A stretch of DNA of 64,000 nt from Ignavibacteria bacterium (GTDB taxonomy: Bacteria; Bacteroidota; Ignavibacteria; Ignavibacteriales; SURF-24). Below the pieces are notes generated by a model. It was given only the letters and a program-made list of their open reading frames with translations, searched no databases and was not told the DNA's origin. This document shows, one piece after another, positions 25,385 through 34,692 of the stretch. The position numbers and the translations under genes were made by a program. The first letter of the stretch is position 1; each line of letters begins with the position of its first letter. Where the stretch lies: positions 62,001 through 126,000 of the forward strand of contig JAAXKN010000004.1 of NCBI GenBank assembly GCA_025612375.1. Direction: 5' to 3'.

Positions 25385-26415
25385 TATAGCTCCTGATTTT
25401 GCTGAATCTCGAATAAATGCACGAGCATTCTTTTTAAGAATACGGTGTTTCTTTTCCCCTGAAGAACCTCTTTGCAGGGTATCTTTTTTTCAATGCCGCC
25501 TTTCTTTAACATAAGCTCAAGGAGTCTGGATACGGCATAATTCTGTGCATCCTGATCCATGTAGGAAATATTTGGGTCAAAAGAAATATCATAGAACCAG
25601 AATGTGCCCTCATCATCCAGAATTCCAAACACCTCGTAAAAGCCCGTTCCAAATTCCCTGTAAAGCTTTCTTCCTGTTTCCTCTAATTCCCCTTCCGGGA
25701 TGCAGTATGTAAACTTTTCCAGCTCCTCATTAAAAGCCTTCCTTTCGGGTGGTGAAATTATGTTTACAAGTATCGGGCGGTCTTCAAAAAAACTGATCCT
25801 TAAGACATTTCCCCGCACCGGTTCATAAAGTAAATAGGGAATAGATGAGTGCCCCCCATTAAAGAGGTCATCCAGCTTACCATATGTAATTTCTCTTATG
25901 GGAGAATTGGAGTCGGGATACGACCATAAAACGCCGCCCAGGCTTTTATGCATTTCCTGTACTTTCAGGAGCGAATTGCTCAGGCACACCTTGGGAACCC
26001 TGAAGCCTCCGTCTTTTAACTTTAGCAGTACCTCATACCGGGACGTAAGGTTTATTGAAGGAATAAAGTCATTGACCAGCGTATATTCATCTTTCTTACA
26101 GGACAGAATATAAAGCAGGCTGTAAAGCTGGCTTTTTAACTGCTGCTGAGATAAATGAAAATCCTGAAAATATGTCCAGTCTGTAAACGCCTTCTCTTCC
26201 GGCAGAAAGGGAAACTGATAATAGACACCCGAAAGAAAAAATACTGACTTGCTCTCCGGCCTGAGGCCGTTTATAAGAAGCTCTTCAGGAGAAATGGAGA
26301 CGGAAAATTGGGGATCATCCGTGTCAATCTTTGTATAGTCAACCCCGTTCTTCCTGGCAGCACTTGCCATTAGACTAAGCTGAGGATTATCTTTTTTACC
26401 TATTAAGTAAAGCAT
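25384..26415 (-). CDS. Second, divergent ATP-grasp-like protein
   Basis: The 343-residue protein lacks a clean glycine loop but keeps the ATP-grasp segment YEPVRGNVLRISFFEDRPI and a terminal metal-site-like motif WFYDISFDPN followed by ISYMDQD. It therefore looks like a diverged relative of the downstream ligase. It starts at an ATG with AGGAGG upstream, overlaps the TolC-like gene by 20 bp, and overlaps the next ligase gene at the stop/start junction. Paired ATP-grasp genes are known in microviridin-type clusters. Whether this copy is active or a partner subunit cannot be told from sequence. Confidence 0.62.
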   Translation of the reverse strand: MLYLIGKKDNPQLSLMASAARKNGVDYTKIDTDDPQFSVSISPEELLINGLRPESKSVFFLSGVYYQFPFLPEEKAFTDWTYFQDFHLSQQQLKSQLYSLLYILSCKKDEYTLVNDFIPSINLTSRYEVLLKLKDGGFRVPKVCLSNSLLKVQEMHKSLGGVLWSYPDSNSPIREITYGKLDDLFNGGHSSIPYLLYEPVRGNVLRISFFEDRPILVNIISPPERKAFNEELEKFTYCIPEGELEETGRKLYREFGTGFYEVFGILDDEGTFWFYDISFDPNISYMDQDAQNYAVSRLLELMLKKGGIEKKIPCKEVLQGKRNTVFLKRMLVHLFEIQQNQEL

Positions 26416-28144
26416 GATCCTCCTTTGCCGTACTTTCAGCTTTATTTATCAGGTCAAGCACAACCGCAGGCTTGATTCCCAGGTACTGAAAAAACTGAAA
26501 GAGCAGATCTATCTGGCTGTCATAAATGTTAAGTATGGCTATTGTTTCAGAAAGCCCTGTTTTTTTGTACTCGCTGAAATCAAAACGGGAAATGCGCTGA
26601 ATGCGGTAGAGCTCTTCACCTTCCTTTTTTATACTCTCTGCATACGACAGATTATTGCGTGCAGAATTAAGACTGATGTGAGATGATTTAAGCCTGAATA
26701 AAAAATCGTTTACCTGCAGGTTTATGTTTTCTTTTGTCCTTTTAAGGTTCTGCTCCTGCTGTTCATAATCTTCAATTGCAAGCTCCCTTTGGATCTCTGC
26801 GGGTGAAGAAAAGAGACTGAACCTGTAGTTCAGGCCTACATTCCATGCAATGCCGTCGGGTTTCCGGAAAAGGCCGCCCAGAGAATTAGGTATGGTGGAA
26901 TATCCGAGCTCATCAGATTCAAAAACTGCCATGTTTCCTGTAATTGAAAGGTCAGGCTTGTGCTGGTTTAGCGAATAGCTTAGATTCACCTTTGCCTGAT
27001 CAAGCGACTTCTGAGAAAGTTCGATCTCGGGGTGATTGTAGACGAGTTTATTGGAATCGTCATTTAAGTAGCTGTCCATTAAAAACTTTTCAAAGGTTTC
27101 GAGGTATACTTGTATTGAATCCAGGGCAGGAATAAACAGGCTCATATCCTGCGAGCCGGCAGCTTTAACCGGGTTTAGCTTTGCTGAAAAAGATATATAG
27201 TCAAAGAGCATTGCGTCTTTATCTGAAAGCATCTGGCGGTACTCTTTTTCAATCCGCAGGCGGTCGTAGACCGAGATGAGGCTTTTGGAAGTAAGTACCT
27301 GTTGATCCTTCAGCTGGACATCTGTAAGTGCAATAAGTTCATTGGTCAGTTTAAGCTTGCTCCAGAGAAAGTATATCTTGAAGTAATTTTTGATGGTTTC
27401 ATATGATATGCTGTTTTGGGCAAGAAGGGAGTTTGTCTTTGCGATATCAATGTTTATCCTTGTGATCTTTTTATCTGCCTCAACCTGTGAGCCATCGCGT
27501 CCGGCATTCTTAAACAAGGGGAGCTCAAAACTGTTGGATAAAACAGCGCTCCACGGGTATCCGTATGCCCTGGGAAGCACCCTGTTCTTTAATGAGAGAT
27601 TAAGTGCGTTAATGGACAAACCATATGAAGTTTTGTAATTAAGACCCATGCTGTATGACTGAAGGAAATCCCTGTAATCAGTACTTGCATGGAGCTCAAT
27701 TTCCCTTTCCTCCCACCTTAAAGGCTGTGGAATCCACATAACTCCACGGCCACCATTAGGAAGCCTGTAGTCGGATTTGATAGGGTTTTTGTTATCCCAT
27801 TCTACAGGGACCCTTGCATTAACGTCAACCAGCCTGTCATATGACCGGTAGCCCTGGACTCCCGCAGACAAATTAAAATATGGCTTATACGCCTCATCGG
27901 AGAGTGAAAGCTGCAGGTCGTACTTACGGACCTGGTTTTTAAGTGAACTGATCTCGTAAGAATTACTTACCTGGTAGCGTATTACTTCCCCCAAATCCCG
28001 CAGCTTCAGTGTGTCAAATACGGCTGAACGGCCTGGAAAGATCCTGTCGAAATTTTCAAGTACATCGCTTTCCGTCTGTGCATTAGCTGCAGAGGCGGCA
28101 GTTACGGCAATTATAAACAGTATTCTAGTGCAGAACTTCAGCAT
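26396..28144 (-). CDS. TolC-like outer-membrane efflux channel
   Basis: The 582-residue protein has a signal peptide (ILFIIAVTAASAANAQ) and long alpha-helical stretches with coiled-coil character, interspersed with strand segments such as GIAWNVGLNYRFSLFSSPAEIQRELA. The pattern fits outer-membrane factor proteins of type I secretion. TolC repeats are diverged, and the protein is longer than usual (about 450-500). GGGAG precedes the ATG. It overlaps genes on both sides by 20 bp, so it is translated together with the PhnD-like protein and the ATP-grasp genes. The evident role is the exit channel for the HlyD/ABC exporter of the same operon. Confidence 0.8.
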   Translation of the reverse strand: MLKFCTRILFIIAVTAASAANAQTESDVLENFDRIFPGRSAVFDTLKLRDLGEVIRYQVSNSYEISSLKNQVRKYDLQLSLSDEAYKPYFNLSAGVQGYRSYDRLVDVNARVPVEWDNKNPIKSDYRLPNGGRGVMWIPQPLRWEEREIELHASTDYRDFLQSYSMGLNYKTSYGLSINALNLSLKNRVLPRAYGYPWSAVLSNSFELPLFKNAGRDGSQVEADKKITRINIDIAKTNSLLAQNSISYETIKNYFKIYFLWSKLKLTNELIALTDVQLKDQQVLTSKSLISVYDRLRIEKEYRQMLSDKDAMLFDYISFSAKLNPVKAAGSQDMSLFIPALDSIQVYLETFEKFLMDSYLNDDSNKLVYNHPEIELSQKSLDQAKVNLSYSLNQHKPDLSITGNMAVFESDELGYSTIPNSLGGLFRKPDGIAWNVGLNYRFSLFSSPAEIQRELAIEDYEQQEQNLKRTKENINLQVNDFLFRLKSSHISLNSARNNLSYAESIKKEGEELYRIQRISRFDFSEYKKTGLSETIAILNIYDSQIDLLFQFFQYLGIKPAVVLDLINKAESTAKEDHALLNR

Positions 28145-30383
28145 AGTCTCCCGATGAAATTTTATTTTTATTCTGTTCCGTTATTTGTACAGTTATCAGG
28201 CCGCCATTATCCGAGAGCACTTTTCCTTTTCCTGCAGTTACAAGCTCCTGTTCACCAAGAAAATTAGACTTTGTATTCCTGACCTTTACAAATCTTACTT
28301 CCTTACCTGCTTCAACTATAATACTTGCGGGCATTCTAAGCTGTGCCGTTCCGTTTTCAACCTTTACAACCGTCATGTATAACGGAACGTGCATTGTAAC
28401 TTCAAAAGTAAGGCGGAATAAGTTTGGAGGATAACTTCTAGCCGAAATGCGGTTAGTAAAAAGATGCTGTTTTCTTCCGGAGTTTTCCCTGACGCACGTG
28501 AAGGTGTAATCGTTAACGCCTTTCCTCTGGTTTACCTGGCAGTAAAGTGCAACTTTGCTGAGGCTGCCAATAGCATTCTGCGAAAGCCTCAGGTTATCCA
28601 CATCAACAACCTCGTAGCCTCGCTTTGTAAGGTTTGAAATGAGCTCACTTTTAAGCCTGTTACGGTCGAGATTCCCGTATACCTTAAGAGGCATGAGGAA
28701 TATTTTATTGACCTTGGAAAGTGTTTCTGAGTTAAATCCCTGGAACATGCTTCTGAGCTTATTCTGGTCAACCGCCGACCAGTCGCCATAAGGATGCATT
28801 GTAAAGGAACTTGATGAAAAAATGACCGTAGGATCAGCCGTCCTGAGAATCGACTGTATATTTGAAATTATATCCTGCGAAACATTATCCCTGCACCACA
28901 TGAGAGATAAGGGCTCGGTCCCTACGGAAAAGTTTTCAATAAGATTTACATTCGGGTTTGCATATTTATAGTAATATGCCACCTCTTCGGTTACAAAGGC
29001 CACGTCACTTTTCCCGCGGACTACAGAGTCTATGGCGCTGAAGGACATATCGGCGTAGCGGAGCTTTGAAAAATAAGTCTCGGGTTCTATGCCGCTTTTG
29101 TAAAGTGAAAGAAACGGGGCAAGATAAGCATTCTTTGAGAAAGCGGCTCTGGCGCCCCGGGTGCTGAAAATATCCTTATAGCTCCTGTTTGTAGACACAG
29201 CTACAATGTTGACGTAGTTCTTCTTGCTCCAGGTTCTTATTAGTATTGGGCGGCCCGTACCAGAAGAATATAAACGGTCCGAAATTATGTTGTTGAAAAC
29301 TGCAAGCCCTACTGTTCCGTTATTGTAAGCCTCATAAAGATCCTCTTCATTATTGTAAACCTTGAGCTGGAACTTAACACCGCAGTTTTGTTCCAGGAAC
29401 TGCAGCACAGGCTTCCACTCGGCTGACATGGTGGTATTCCCAACAGGCAGAACGGCCGTACTGCTGACGCCTATTACAACGTTGTTCACGCCTGAAACCC
29501 CATCCAGGGAATTGTTGCCGATCATGGTGAGCTTTGGAAACTGCGCCTGGAGGTCCTCCAGCAGGCCTGAGCGTTCAAGAGCATCGGTGGATTTTGTATA
29601 TATGGAATACTTATCCCAGAACTTCTTCCATGCAAAGGCTTTCGGATAAAGATTGTTGAATATGTATTTTACAGTGCTGTACATGCCGGGAAACTTTTCC
29701 TTCAGCACAATGTCATTGGCACGCAGAATGTTTGTTATATTGCCTCCATACTTAAATAAGGAGTCAATCTTCCAGGATTCCGGAGCAACCGTGGCGGCCT
29801 CAGGCGGAAGGGGATATTCATTGTAAAATCTAACAAACGGAACAATTTCCCTGAACAGATCAACAAGAAAGAGCATGCCGGGGTTATTCTGCTTAACTAT
29901 TCTGAAGTCATCCTCGCTCATAGACACTTCACTTACGTCGCCGTAAGTGCTGAACTCAATCTCAAGATTTATTACATTCTTTCTTACAACGAGCTCGCCA
30001 TAATTCTTTTTTAATTCGGACCTCGACGGATACTTTTCCACTGCCGCTCTGAAAGCTTCTATCAGGTCATCGGTTTTTGTTAGCAGTGTGTCGATCTCTT
30101 CCATAGTAGTGAAATTCTTGTCGGAGTATTTCAGGTAACTGTCGAATTCCGCCGTGAGTTTGTTTACGTACAGATTCTCCTGCCGGACGCTCCTGACGTA
30201 GAGGACTGAAAGAAGCAGGACAGAAAGAAATACGAATAAAGTTAGGCCAAGCATTGTCTTCTTTTTCTTAGAAAGTCTGAATGCGTTAACGGGCTCTTCT
30301 ATTGGTGCTTCTTCTTTTGGAGTCTCTTCCTGTTCCAGGAAAAGCTTTATCCCTTCTTCATCTGTAATTTTATATTTGTTCAA
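28125..30383 (-). CDS. Membrane-anchored protein with PhnD-like periplasmic binding domain
   Basis: The 752-residue protein has a short charged cytoplasmic N-terminus (1-41), one transmembrane segment (about 44-66) and a large periplasmic part. Residues about 300-530 resemble a PhnD/phosphonate-type solute-binding fold (VVIGVSSTAVLPVG, EDLYEAYNNGTVGLAVFNN, SDVAFVTEEVAYYYKY). The last 200 residues look like beta domains, and I recognise no family there. The start appears to be a TTG overlapping the stop of the regulator gene (ATTGA) with AAGGAG eight bases upstream. Its place between regulator and TolC-like gene suggests a dedicated accessory of the exporter, perhaps a signal or peptide receptor; function is unknown. 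Confidence 0.65.
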   Translation of the reverse strand: MNKYKITDEEGIKLFLEQEETPKEEAPIEEPVNAFRLSKKKKTMLGLTLFVFLSVLLLSVLYVRSVRQENLYVNKLTAEFDSYLKYSDKNFTTMEEIDTLLTKTDDLIEAFRAAVEKYPSRSELKKNYGELVVRKNVINLEIEFSTYGDVSEVSMSEDDFRIVKQNNPGMLFLVDLFREIVPFVRFYNEYPLPPEAATVAPESWKIDSLFKYGGNITNILRANDIVLKEKFPGMYSTVKYIFNNLYPKAFAWKKFWDKYSIYTKSTDALERSGLLEDLQAQFPKLTMIGNNSLDGVSGVNNVVIGVSSTAVLPVGNTTMSAEWKPVLQFLEQNCGVKFQLKVYNNEEDLYEAYNNGTVGLAVFNNIISDRLYSSGTGRPILIRTWSKKNYVNIVAVSTNRSYKDIFSTRGARAAFSKNAYLAPFLSLYKSGIEPETYFSKLRYADMSFSAIDSVVRGKSDVAFVTEEVAYYYKYANPNVNLIENFSVGTEPLSLMWCRDNVSQDIISNIQSILRTADPTVIFSSSSFTMHPYGDWSAVDQNKLRSMFQGFNSETLSKVNKIFLMPLKVYGNLDRNRLKSELISNLTKRGYEVVDVDNLRLSQNAIGSLSKVALYCQVNQRKGVNDYTFTCVRENSGRKQHLFTNRISARSYPPNLFRLTFEVTMHVPLYMTVVKVENGTAQLRMPASIIVEAGKEVRFVKVRNTKSNFLGEQELVTAGKGKVLSDNGGLITVQITEQNKNKISSGDYAEVLH

Positions 30384-31639
30384 TTGTTTCTCTCCTTAAA
30401 TGAGGAAGGATGTATATTGTACTTTGTGCAAAGCTGGTAAATCCTTGAGGCTGACAATCCCGTGGATTTTGCCACTAACTTAATTTCACCCCTGTGTTCA
30501 ATCATCATTTTTATCAGGTTATCCCGGAATGGAGCTTTATCAGAGCCTTCAGCAGCCTCTCCAGCAAGCGGTGAATTTACAGGCAAAGGATTGTTCATTT
30601 CCCTAAATCTCATCTGATAGCTTTCCGTCAGGTGCTCTATTGAAGCTGCGCTGCCCTCGGGAGTCAAGGCAATAATGAGCTTTGCCATATTTTCAAGCTC
30701 CCTGATGTTGCCGGGATATTCGTACTTTGTGAAAAGAAATTCTTTAAGCTCCAGGCTTAATTCCGGAACCGGGAGTTTTAATTCCACGGATGTATTTTTG
30801 AGAAAGTAATCCAAAAGCAGCGGTATCTCATCTTTCCTTTCCCTGAGGGGCGGCATGCAGATTTCACATACAGACAGCCTGTAGTAAAGATCCTCCCTGA
30901 ACTTTCCTTCCGAGATAAGAGCCCCTAAGTTTTTGTTTGTTGCGGCAATTACACGCACATTGACGTTGACAGTTTTGTCAAAGCCGATTTTCTGAATCTC
31001 TCCAAACTGGAGCACGCGCAAAAGCTTTACCTGCGTGCTTTCATTTAGCTCGCCGATTTCATCAAGAAAAATTGTGCCCCCGTCGGCTTCTTCAAACTTT
31101 CCCGGCCTTAAGACTGCTGCGCCGGTAAATGAGCCTTTCTGGTATCCGAAAAGTTCTGCTTCAATCAGCTGCTCCGGTATGGCTCCGCAGTTTACAGGAA
31201 GAAACTTTTCCCTTCTGCTTAACTGGTGAATTACCTTTGCAAATACTTCCTTGCCCGTTCCTGTTTCACCCGTAATTAAAATGGGGTAGCCCGTTTTTGC
31301 AAAACGCACGGCCGTAGTTAAAAGCTTAATTATTTTTGGGTTTCTTCCGATGAAGTTCGGAAATTCAACCTCCGGGATCTCTTTGGTATCCGTAAAAAAC
31401 ACATTATTCAGCGGTGAAAACGCTACAATCTGCCCGCGCAGCAGATCCAGTTCTGTCAGCATCGACCGCCTTTCACCTTCCAGCAGGCGGCTGTTTGCTA
31501 TTACCTGCCCCCGCAGAACCTCAACGTGAAGCAGCATGTTGCTTATCCTGTTCCCGGAATTGTAGAATGTTGCAGTTACTTTGGGCTGCGTGCCTTTATT
31601 ATCTTCAAGAGGAAGAATTTTCAGTTTAGTGTTTTTCAT
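30380..31639 (-). CDS. Sigma-54-dependent transcriptional activator
   Basis: This 419-residue bacterial enhancer-binding protein has a central AAA+ domain with Walker A GETGTGKE, the sigma-54 contact loop GSFTGA (a GAFTGA variant), Walker B GGTIFLDEIGEL and the R-finger region REDLYYRL. The C-terminal 45 residues form a Fis-like HTH (EIKLVAKSTGLSASRIYQLC). The N-terminal 90 residues have no receiver or GAF domain, so control may be by level, partner protein or unknown ligand. It lies inside the exporter operon, and a sigma-54-like promoter with two upstream dyads precedes the precursor genes. Activation of the precursor operon is thus the leading inference. Confidence 0.9.
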   Translation of the reverse strand: MKNTKLKILPLEDNKGTQPKVTATFYNSGNRISNMLLHVEVLRGQVIANSRLLEGERRSMLTELDLLRGQIVAFSPLNNVFFTDTKEIPEVEFPNFIGRNPKIIKLLTTAVRFAKTGYPILITGETGTGKEVFAKVIHQLSRREKFLPVNCGAIPEQLIEAELFGYQKGSFTGAAVLRPGKFEEADGGTIFLDEIGELNESTQVKLLRVLQFGEIQKIGFDKTVNVNVRVIAATNKNLGALISEGKFREDLYYRLSVCEICMPPLRERKDEIPLLLDYFLKNTSVELKLPVPELSLELKEFLFTKYEYPGNIRELENMAKLIIALTPEGSAASIEHLTESYQMRFREMNNPLPVNSPLAGEAAEGSDKAPFRDNLIKMMIEHRGEIKLVAKSTGLSASRIYQLCTKYNIHPSSFKERNN

Positions 31640-31657
31640 ATTCTATTTTTTGGCCTC

Positions 31658-34600
31658 TTACTCGGCCCCAAGCTGATCCTTGGCCATGGCGTAATAAAAA
31701 CCTCTTTGCTTTATGAGTTCATCGTGGGTGCCTTTCTCCAGGACTAACCCGTCTCCAAGAAAGCATATTATGTCGGCGTTCCTTACCGTGCTCAGCCTGT
31801 GGGCAATTATGAAGGCTGTACGGTTAACCAGTATATTATTAAGATTTTCCTGTATCCTTTTTTCCGATTCCGCATCCAAAGCCGATGTGGCTTCGTCGAA
31901 AATAAATATCTTAGGATTTCTGTAAAGAGACCTGGCTATGCAGATCCTCTGCTTCTGTCCGCCAGAGACTGCAAGGCCCCTTTCGCCTACAATTGTCTTA
32001 TAGCCAGCCGGAAGCTGCATGATGAATTCATGAGCGGCAGCCATTTCTGCAGCCTCACGTACCCTCTTTTCATCGGGGTTTATGTCACCCAGGGCTATGT
32101 TTTCCATTACAGTCCCGCTGAAAAGAAAACTCTCCTGAAGAACCATCCCTATATTTCTTCTTAATGAAAGAAGATTTATGTTCTTTATATCAACGCCGTC
32201 AATCATTAAAGAGCCGCCAGTAGGCATTATAAAGCCGGGGATCGTTTTTATAAGAGTCGACTTTCCGCAGCCCGATTTCCCCACAAAGGCTACAACCTGC
32301 CCGGGCTCAACCTTGAGGTTTATACTCTTAAGGACGAGCGGGGAGTCTTCCGAACCGTAACGGAACTGCAGGTCCTTGAACTCGATCCTCCCTTCACAGT
32401 GAGCCATCTCATGTTTGACTTCCACCCCGGCTACTGGGGGCTTTTCTTCAGGCTCGCACTCAAATACATCGTTTAATCTGTCCATTGCAACCGAGACCGA
32501 CTGGTAGTTGTCCCATAGCCCCACGATGCTCATAATAGGCCCCATAACTGAACCTATAAGAGCATTAAATGCCATTAGCTGACCGATGGACATTGAGCCG
32601 TTTATTACCTGGTTGCTTCCTACCCACAGTATCGCTACAGTTGATGCGGTGTTCAGTGTCTGGCTTATTACTCCAGACACCAGTCCCAGTTTCTGCGACT
32701 TAAAAGACAGGTTGACAGACTTCAGGAAAGACTCTTCCCAGCGGTTTCTGACGTTCCACTCTGTCCCGTTAGCCTTTATCGTTTCAATGCCGTGTATTGC
32801 TTCAATCAGATAGGATGACTGATCACTGCTGACCATAAACTGCTCGTTGCTTATCCTCTTGAAAATGGGAGTAAAGACAAAGGTCAGTGCGATAAAAAAG
32901 GGAATAAACGCGAGTACCACGAGCGAAAGCGTTACACTGTAGAGAAACATCATCTGCAGATAAATAATCAGCATTATGACGTTAAGGACAGTTGAAATGG
33001 ATGCATCGGTAAGTATGGCCCTGATCTTTGAGTTTTCACCAAAACGCGTTATTGTGTCACCGAGCTTCCGGTTGTAGAAATAGCTCATCGGAAGGCTGAG
33101 CGTGTACTTGAAAAACTCGGCCAGCATACGCAGATCCAGCTTGGCCGAAATGGTTGCAATGATAAACTGCTGGGCGCTTGAGGTTAATGTCGAAAAGAAT
33201 GCCACAAGCACCATTCCCATCAGCATCATGTTCAGCAGGGAGGTGTTTTTATATACAATTACATTATCAAGTATCGACTGAATAAAAAGAGGGCTTGCCA
33301 GGCCGAGAACGTTTAGTATTAAGGCCCCAATGAAAACTTCAATTAAGAACATTTTCATCGGCTTCAGGTAATTAATATACCTGAAGATAGGGTTCTTTGC
33401 CGGCTTGAGCTCATTCAGCCTTTCTGTAGGCTCCAGCTCAATTGCGTAACCGGTCCAGCTTTTTCTGAACTCGCTGTGCGTGATCTTCCTAATACCTATG
33501 GCAGGATCGGCTACCCACACAAACTCCCTGGAAATTTTGAAGAGCACGATCCAGTGATATCCCTGCCAGTGAAGTATGGCGGGCAGATTAACATCCTTCA
33601 GCGATGGGTACGTAAGCTTGAGGCCGCGCGCCCTGTAGCCCAGGTTTTCTCCTGCCTTGCATACAGCAGCCATTGAGGCGCCGGCAACAGATACGTTTGC
33701 CATCTCTCTTACCATTCCCATGCTCAGTTTGTGCCCATAATACTTGGACACCATCGTGAGGCACGCTGCGCCGCAGTCCATCTCATCATGCTGCCTGAGC
33801 CAGGGGAATTTCTTTATCTTCTTTCCCTCGTCAAACGAAGGAAACTCGTCTTCATTCTCACTGCTGTTGTGTGAGGTGAGCTCCCGTTGTCTTCTTTCCT
33901 CATTTTCATAACTGTTTATTTTGTCAAGGAAAGCATCCCTCAGGGCACCGTTTAGAGCAAATATCTCTTCAACATAGCGGTGTGGTATTTCCAGTACTGT
34001 CGAGGCTGTCTTTGCCAAAGCTTCATAACCCTGCTTCCTGTCGCTAATTGCCCCGTATTCTCCCGCGAAGTCGCCTTTCTGGGCAAGCCCGACGAGGAAT
34101 TTCCCCTCAACCATATTCCTGTATATCTCAAAGGAGCCGCTTACAACATAATAAAGAGAGTTATTCATTTCGTCCTGGCTGAAGATTGCTTCTCCTTCTT
34201 CATACCTGGAGACCCATACACTTTCAGAGAGCTCATTAAGCCAGGTTTCATCAATCTTCTTTACTGCAACAATCGATGTGAGCACTTTTTTAAGTTCGGA
34301 AGATGCAATGCTCCTCTTGAGCTTTTCGGCTATCGGGGCCATCTCAGGCATGCGGGCATTGACCTCAAAGACCAGGGTCTCATCTGCCGAAGAAATGGAA
34401 TAATCCCACCTGGCGGCTTTTACAAAGGACATCTCTCCCGTATAATCTCCTTCATTCAGCTTCCCGATGCTCCTGAGCCTGTCGTCAATTTTTTTCTTGA
34501 GGCGCAGGCTTCCTGAAATGACTGATATGAAGGTGTTTTGCTCGTCACCTTCCTGATAAAGCTCCTCACCAAGGCTGAGTTTCCTTGTTGTTGTATTGCC

Positions 34601-34690
34601 GGAAAGAAGCTCCATGTCCTCAGCCGTAAGCCCGGAGAAGAGTGAAACTGAATTCAGGCGTTCTATAATTTCGTCTTCTTTATAGTACAT
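31658..34690 (-). CDS. C39-peptidase ABC exporter (PCAT) with two cyclic-nucleotide-binding-like domains
   Basis: The 1010-residue protein has two cNMP-binding-like domains (about 10-130 and 150-265) and a peptidase C39 domain (about 295-425) with C306 (DCGAAC), H379 (GYHWIVLF) and D395 (VADPA). ABC transmembrane helices (about 440-720) and an ATPase follow, with Walker A GKSGCGKST, signature VSGGQKQR and Walker B IFIFDEATSALD. PCATs cut double-glycine leaders and export the remainder. All catalytic parts are present. The two precursors across the divergent promoter have VTGG leaders and are the obvious substrates. The gene lies directly after the HlyD gene in the same operon. The fused cNMP domains are known from some cyanobacterial exporters; what they bind here is unknown. 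Confidence 0.93.
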   Translation of the reverse strand: MYYKEDEIIERLNSVSLFSGLTAEDMELLSGNTTTRKLSLGEELYQEGDEQNTFISVISGSLRLKKKIDDRLRSIGKLNEGDYTGEMSFVKAARWDYSISSADETLVFEVNARMPEMAPIAEKLKRSIASSELKKVLTSIVAVKKIDETWLNELSESVWVSRYEEGEAIFSQDEMNNSLYYVVSGSFEIYRNMVEGKFLVGLAQKGDFAGEYGAISDRKQGYEALAKTASTVLEIPHRYVEEIFALNGALRDAFLDKINSYENEERRQRELTSHNSSENEDEFPSFDEGKKIKKFPWLRQHDEMDCGAACLTMVSKYYGHKLSMGMVREMANVSVAGASMAAVCKAGENLGYRARGLKLTYPSLKDVNLPAILHWQGYHWIVLFKISREFVWVADPAIGIRKITHSEFRKSWTGYAIELEPTERLNELKPAKNPIFRYINYLKPMKMFLIEVFIGALILNVLGLASPLFIQSILDNVIVYKNTSLLNMMLMGMVLVAFFSTLTSSAQQFIIATISAKLDLRMLAEFFKYTLSLPMSYFYNRKLGDTITRFGENSKIRAILTDASISTVLNVIMLIIYLQMMFLYSVTLSLVVLAFIPFFIALTFVFTPIFKRISNEQFMVSSDQSSYLIEAIHGIETIKANGTEWNVRNRWEESFLKSVNLSFKSQKLGLVSGVISQTLNTASTVAILWVGSNQVINGSMSIGQLMAFNALIGSVMGPIMSIVGLWDNYQSVSVAMDRLNDVFECEPEEKPPVAGVEVKHEMAHCEGRIEFKDLQFRYGSEDSPLVLKSINLKVEPGQVVAFVGKSGCGKSTLIKTIPGFIMPTGGSLMIDGVDIKNINLLSLRRNIGMVLQESFLFSGTVMENIALGDINPDEKRVREAAEMAAAHEFIMQLPAGYKTIVGERGLAVSGGQKQRICIARSLYRNPKIFIFDEATSALDAESEKRIQENLNNILVNRTAFIIAHRLSTVRNADIICFLGDGLVLEKGTHDELIKQRGFYYAMAKDQLGAE

Positions 34691-34692
34691 AT

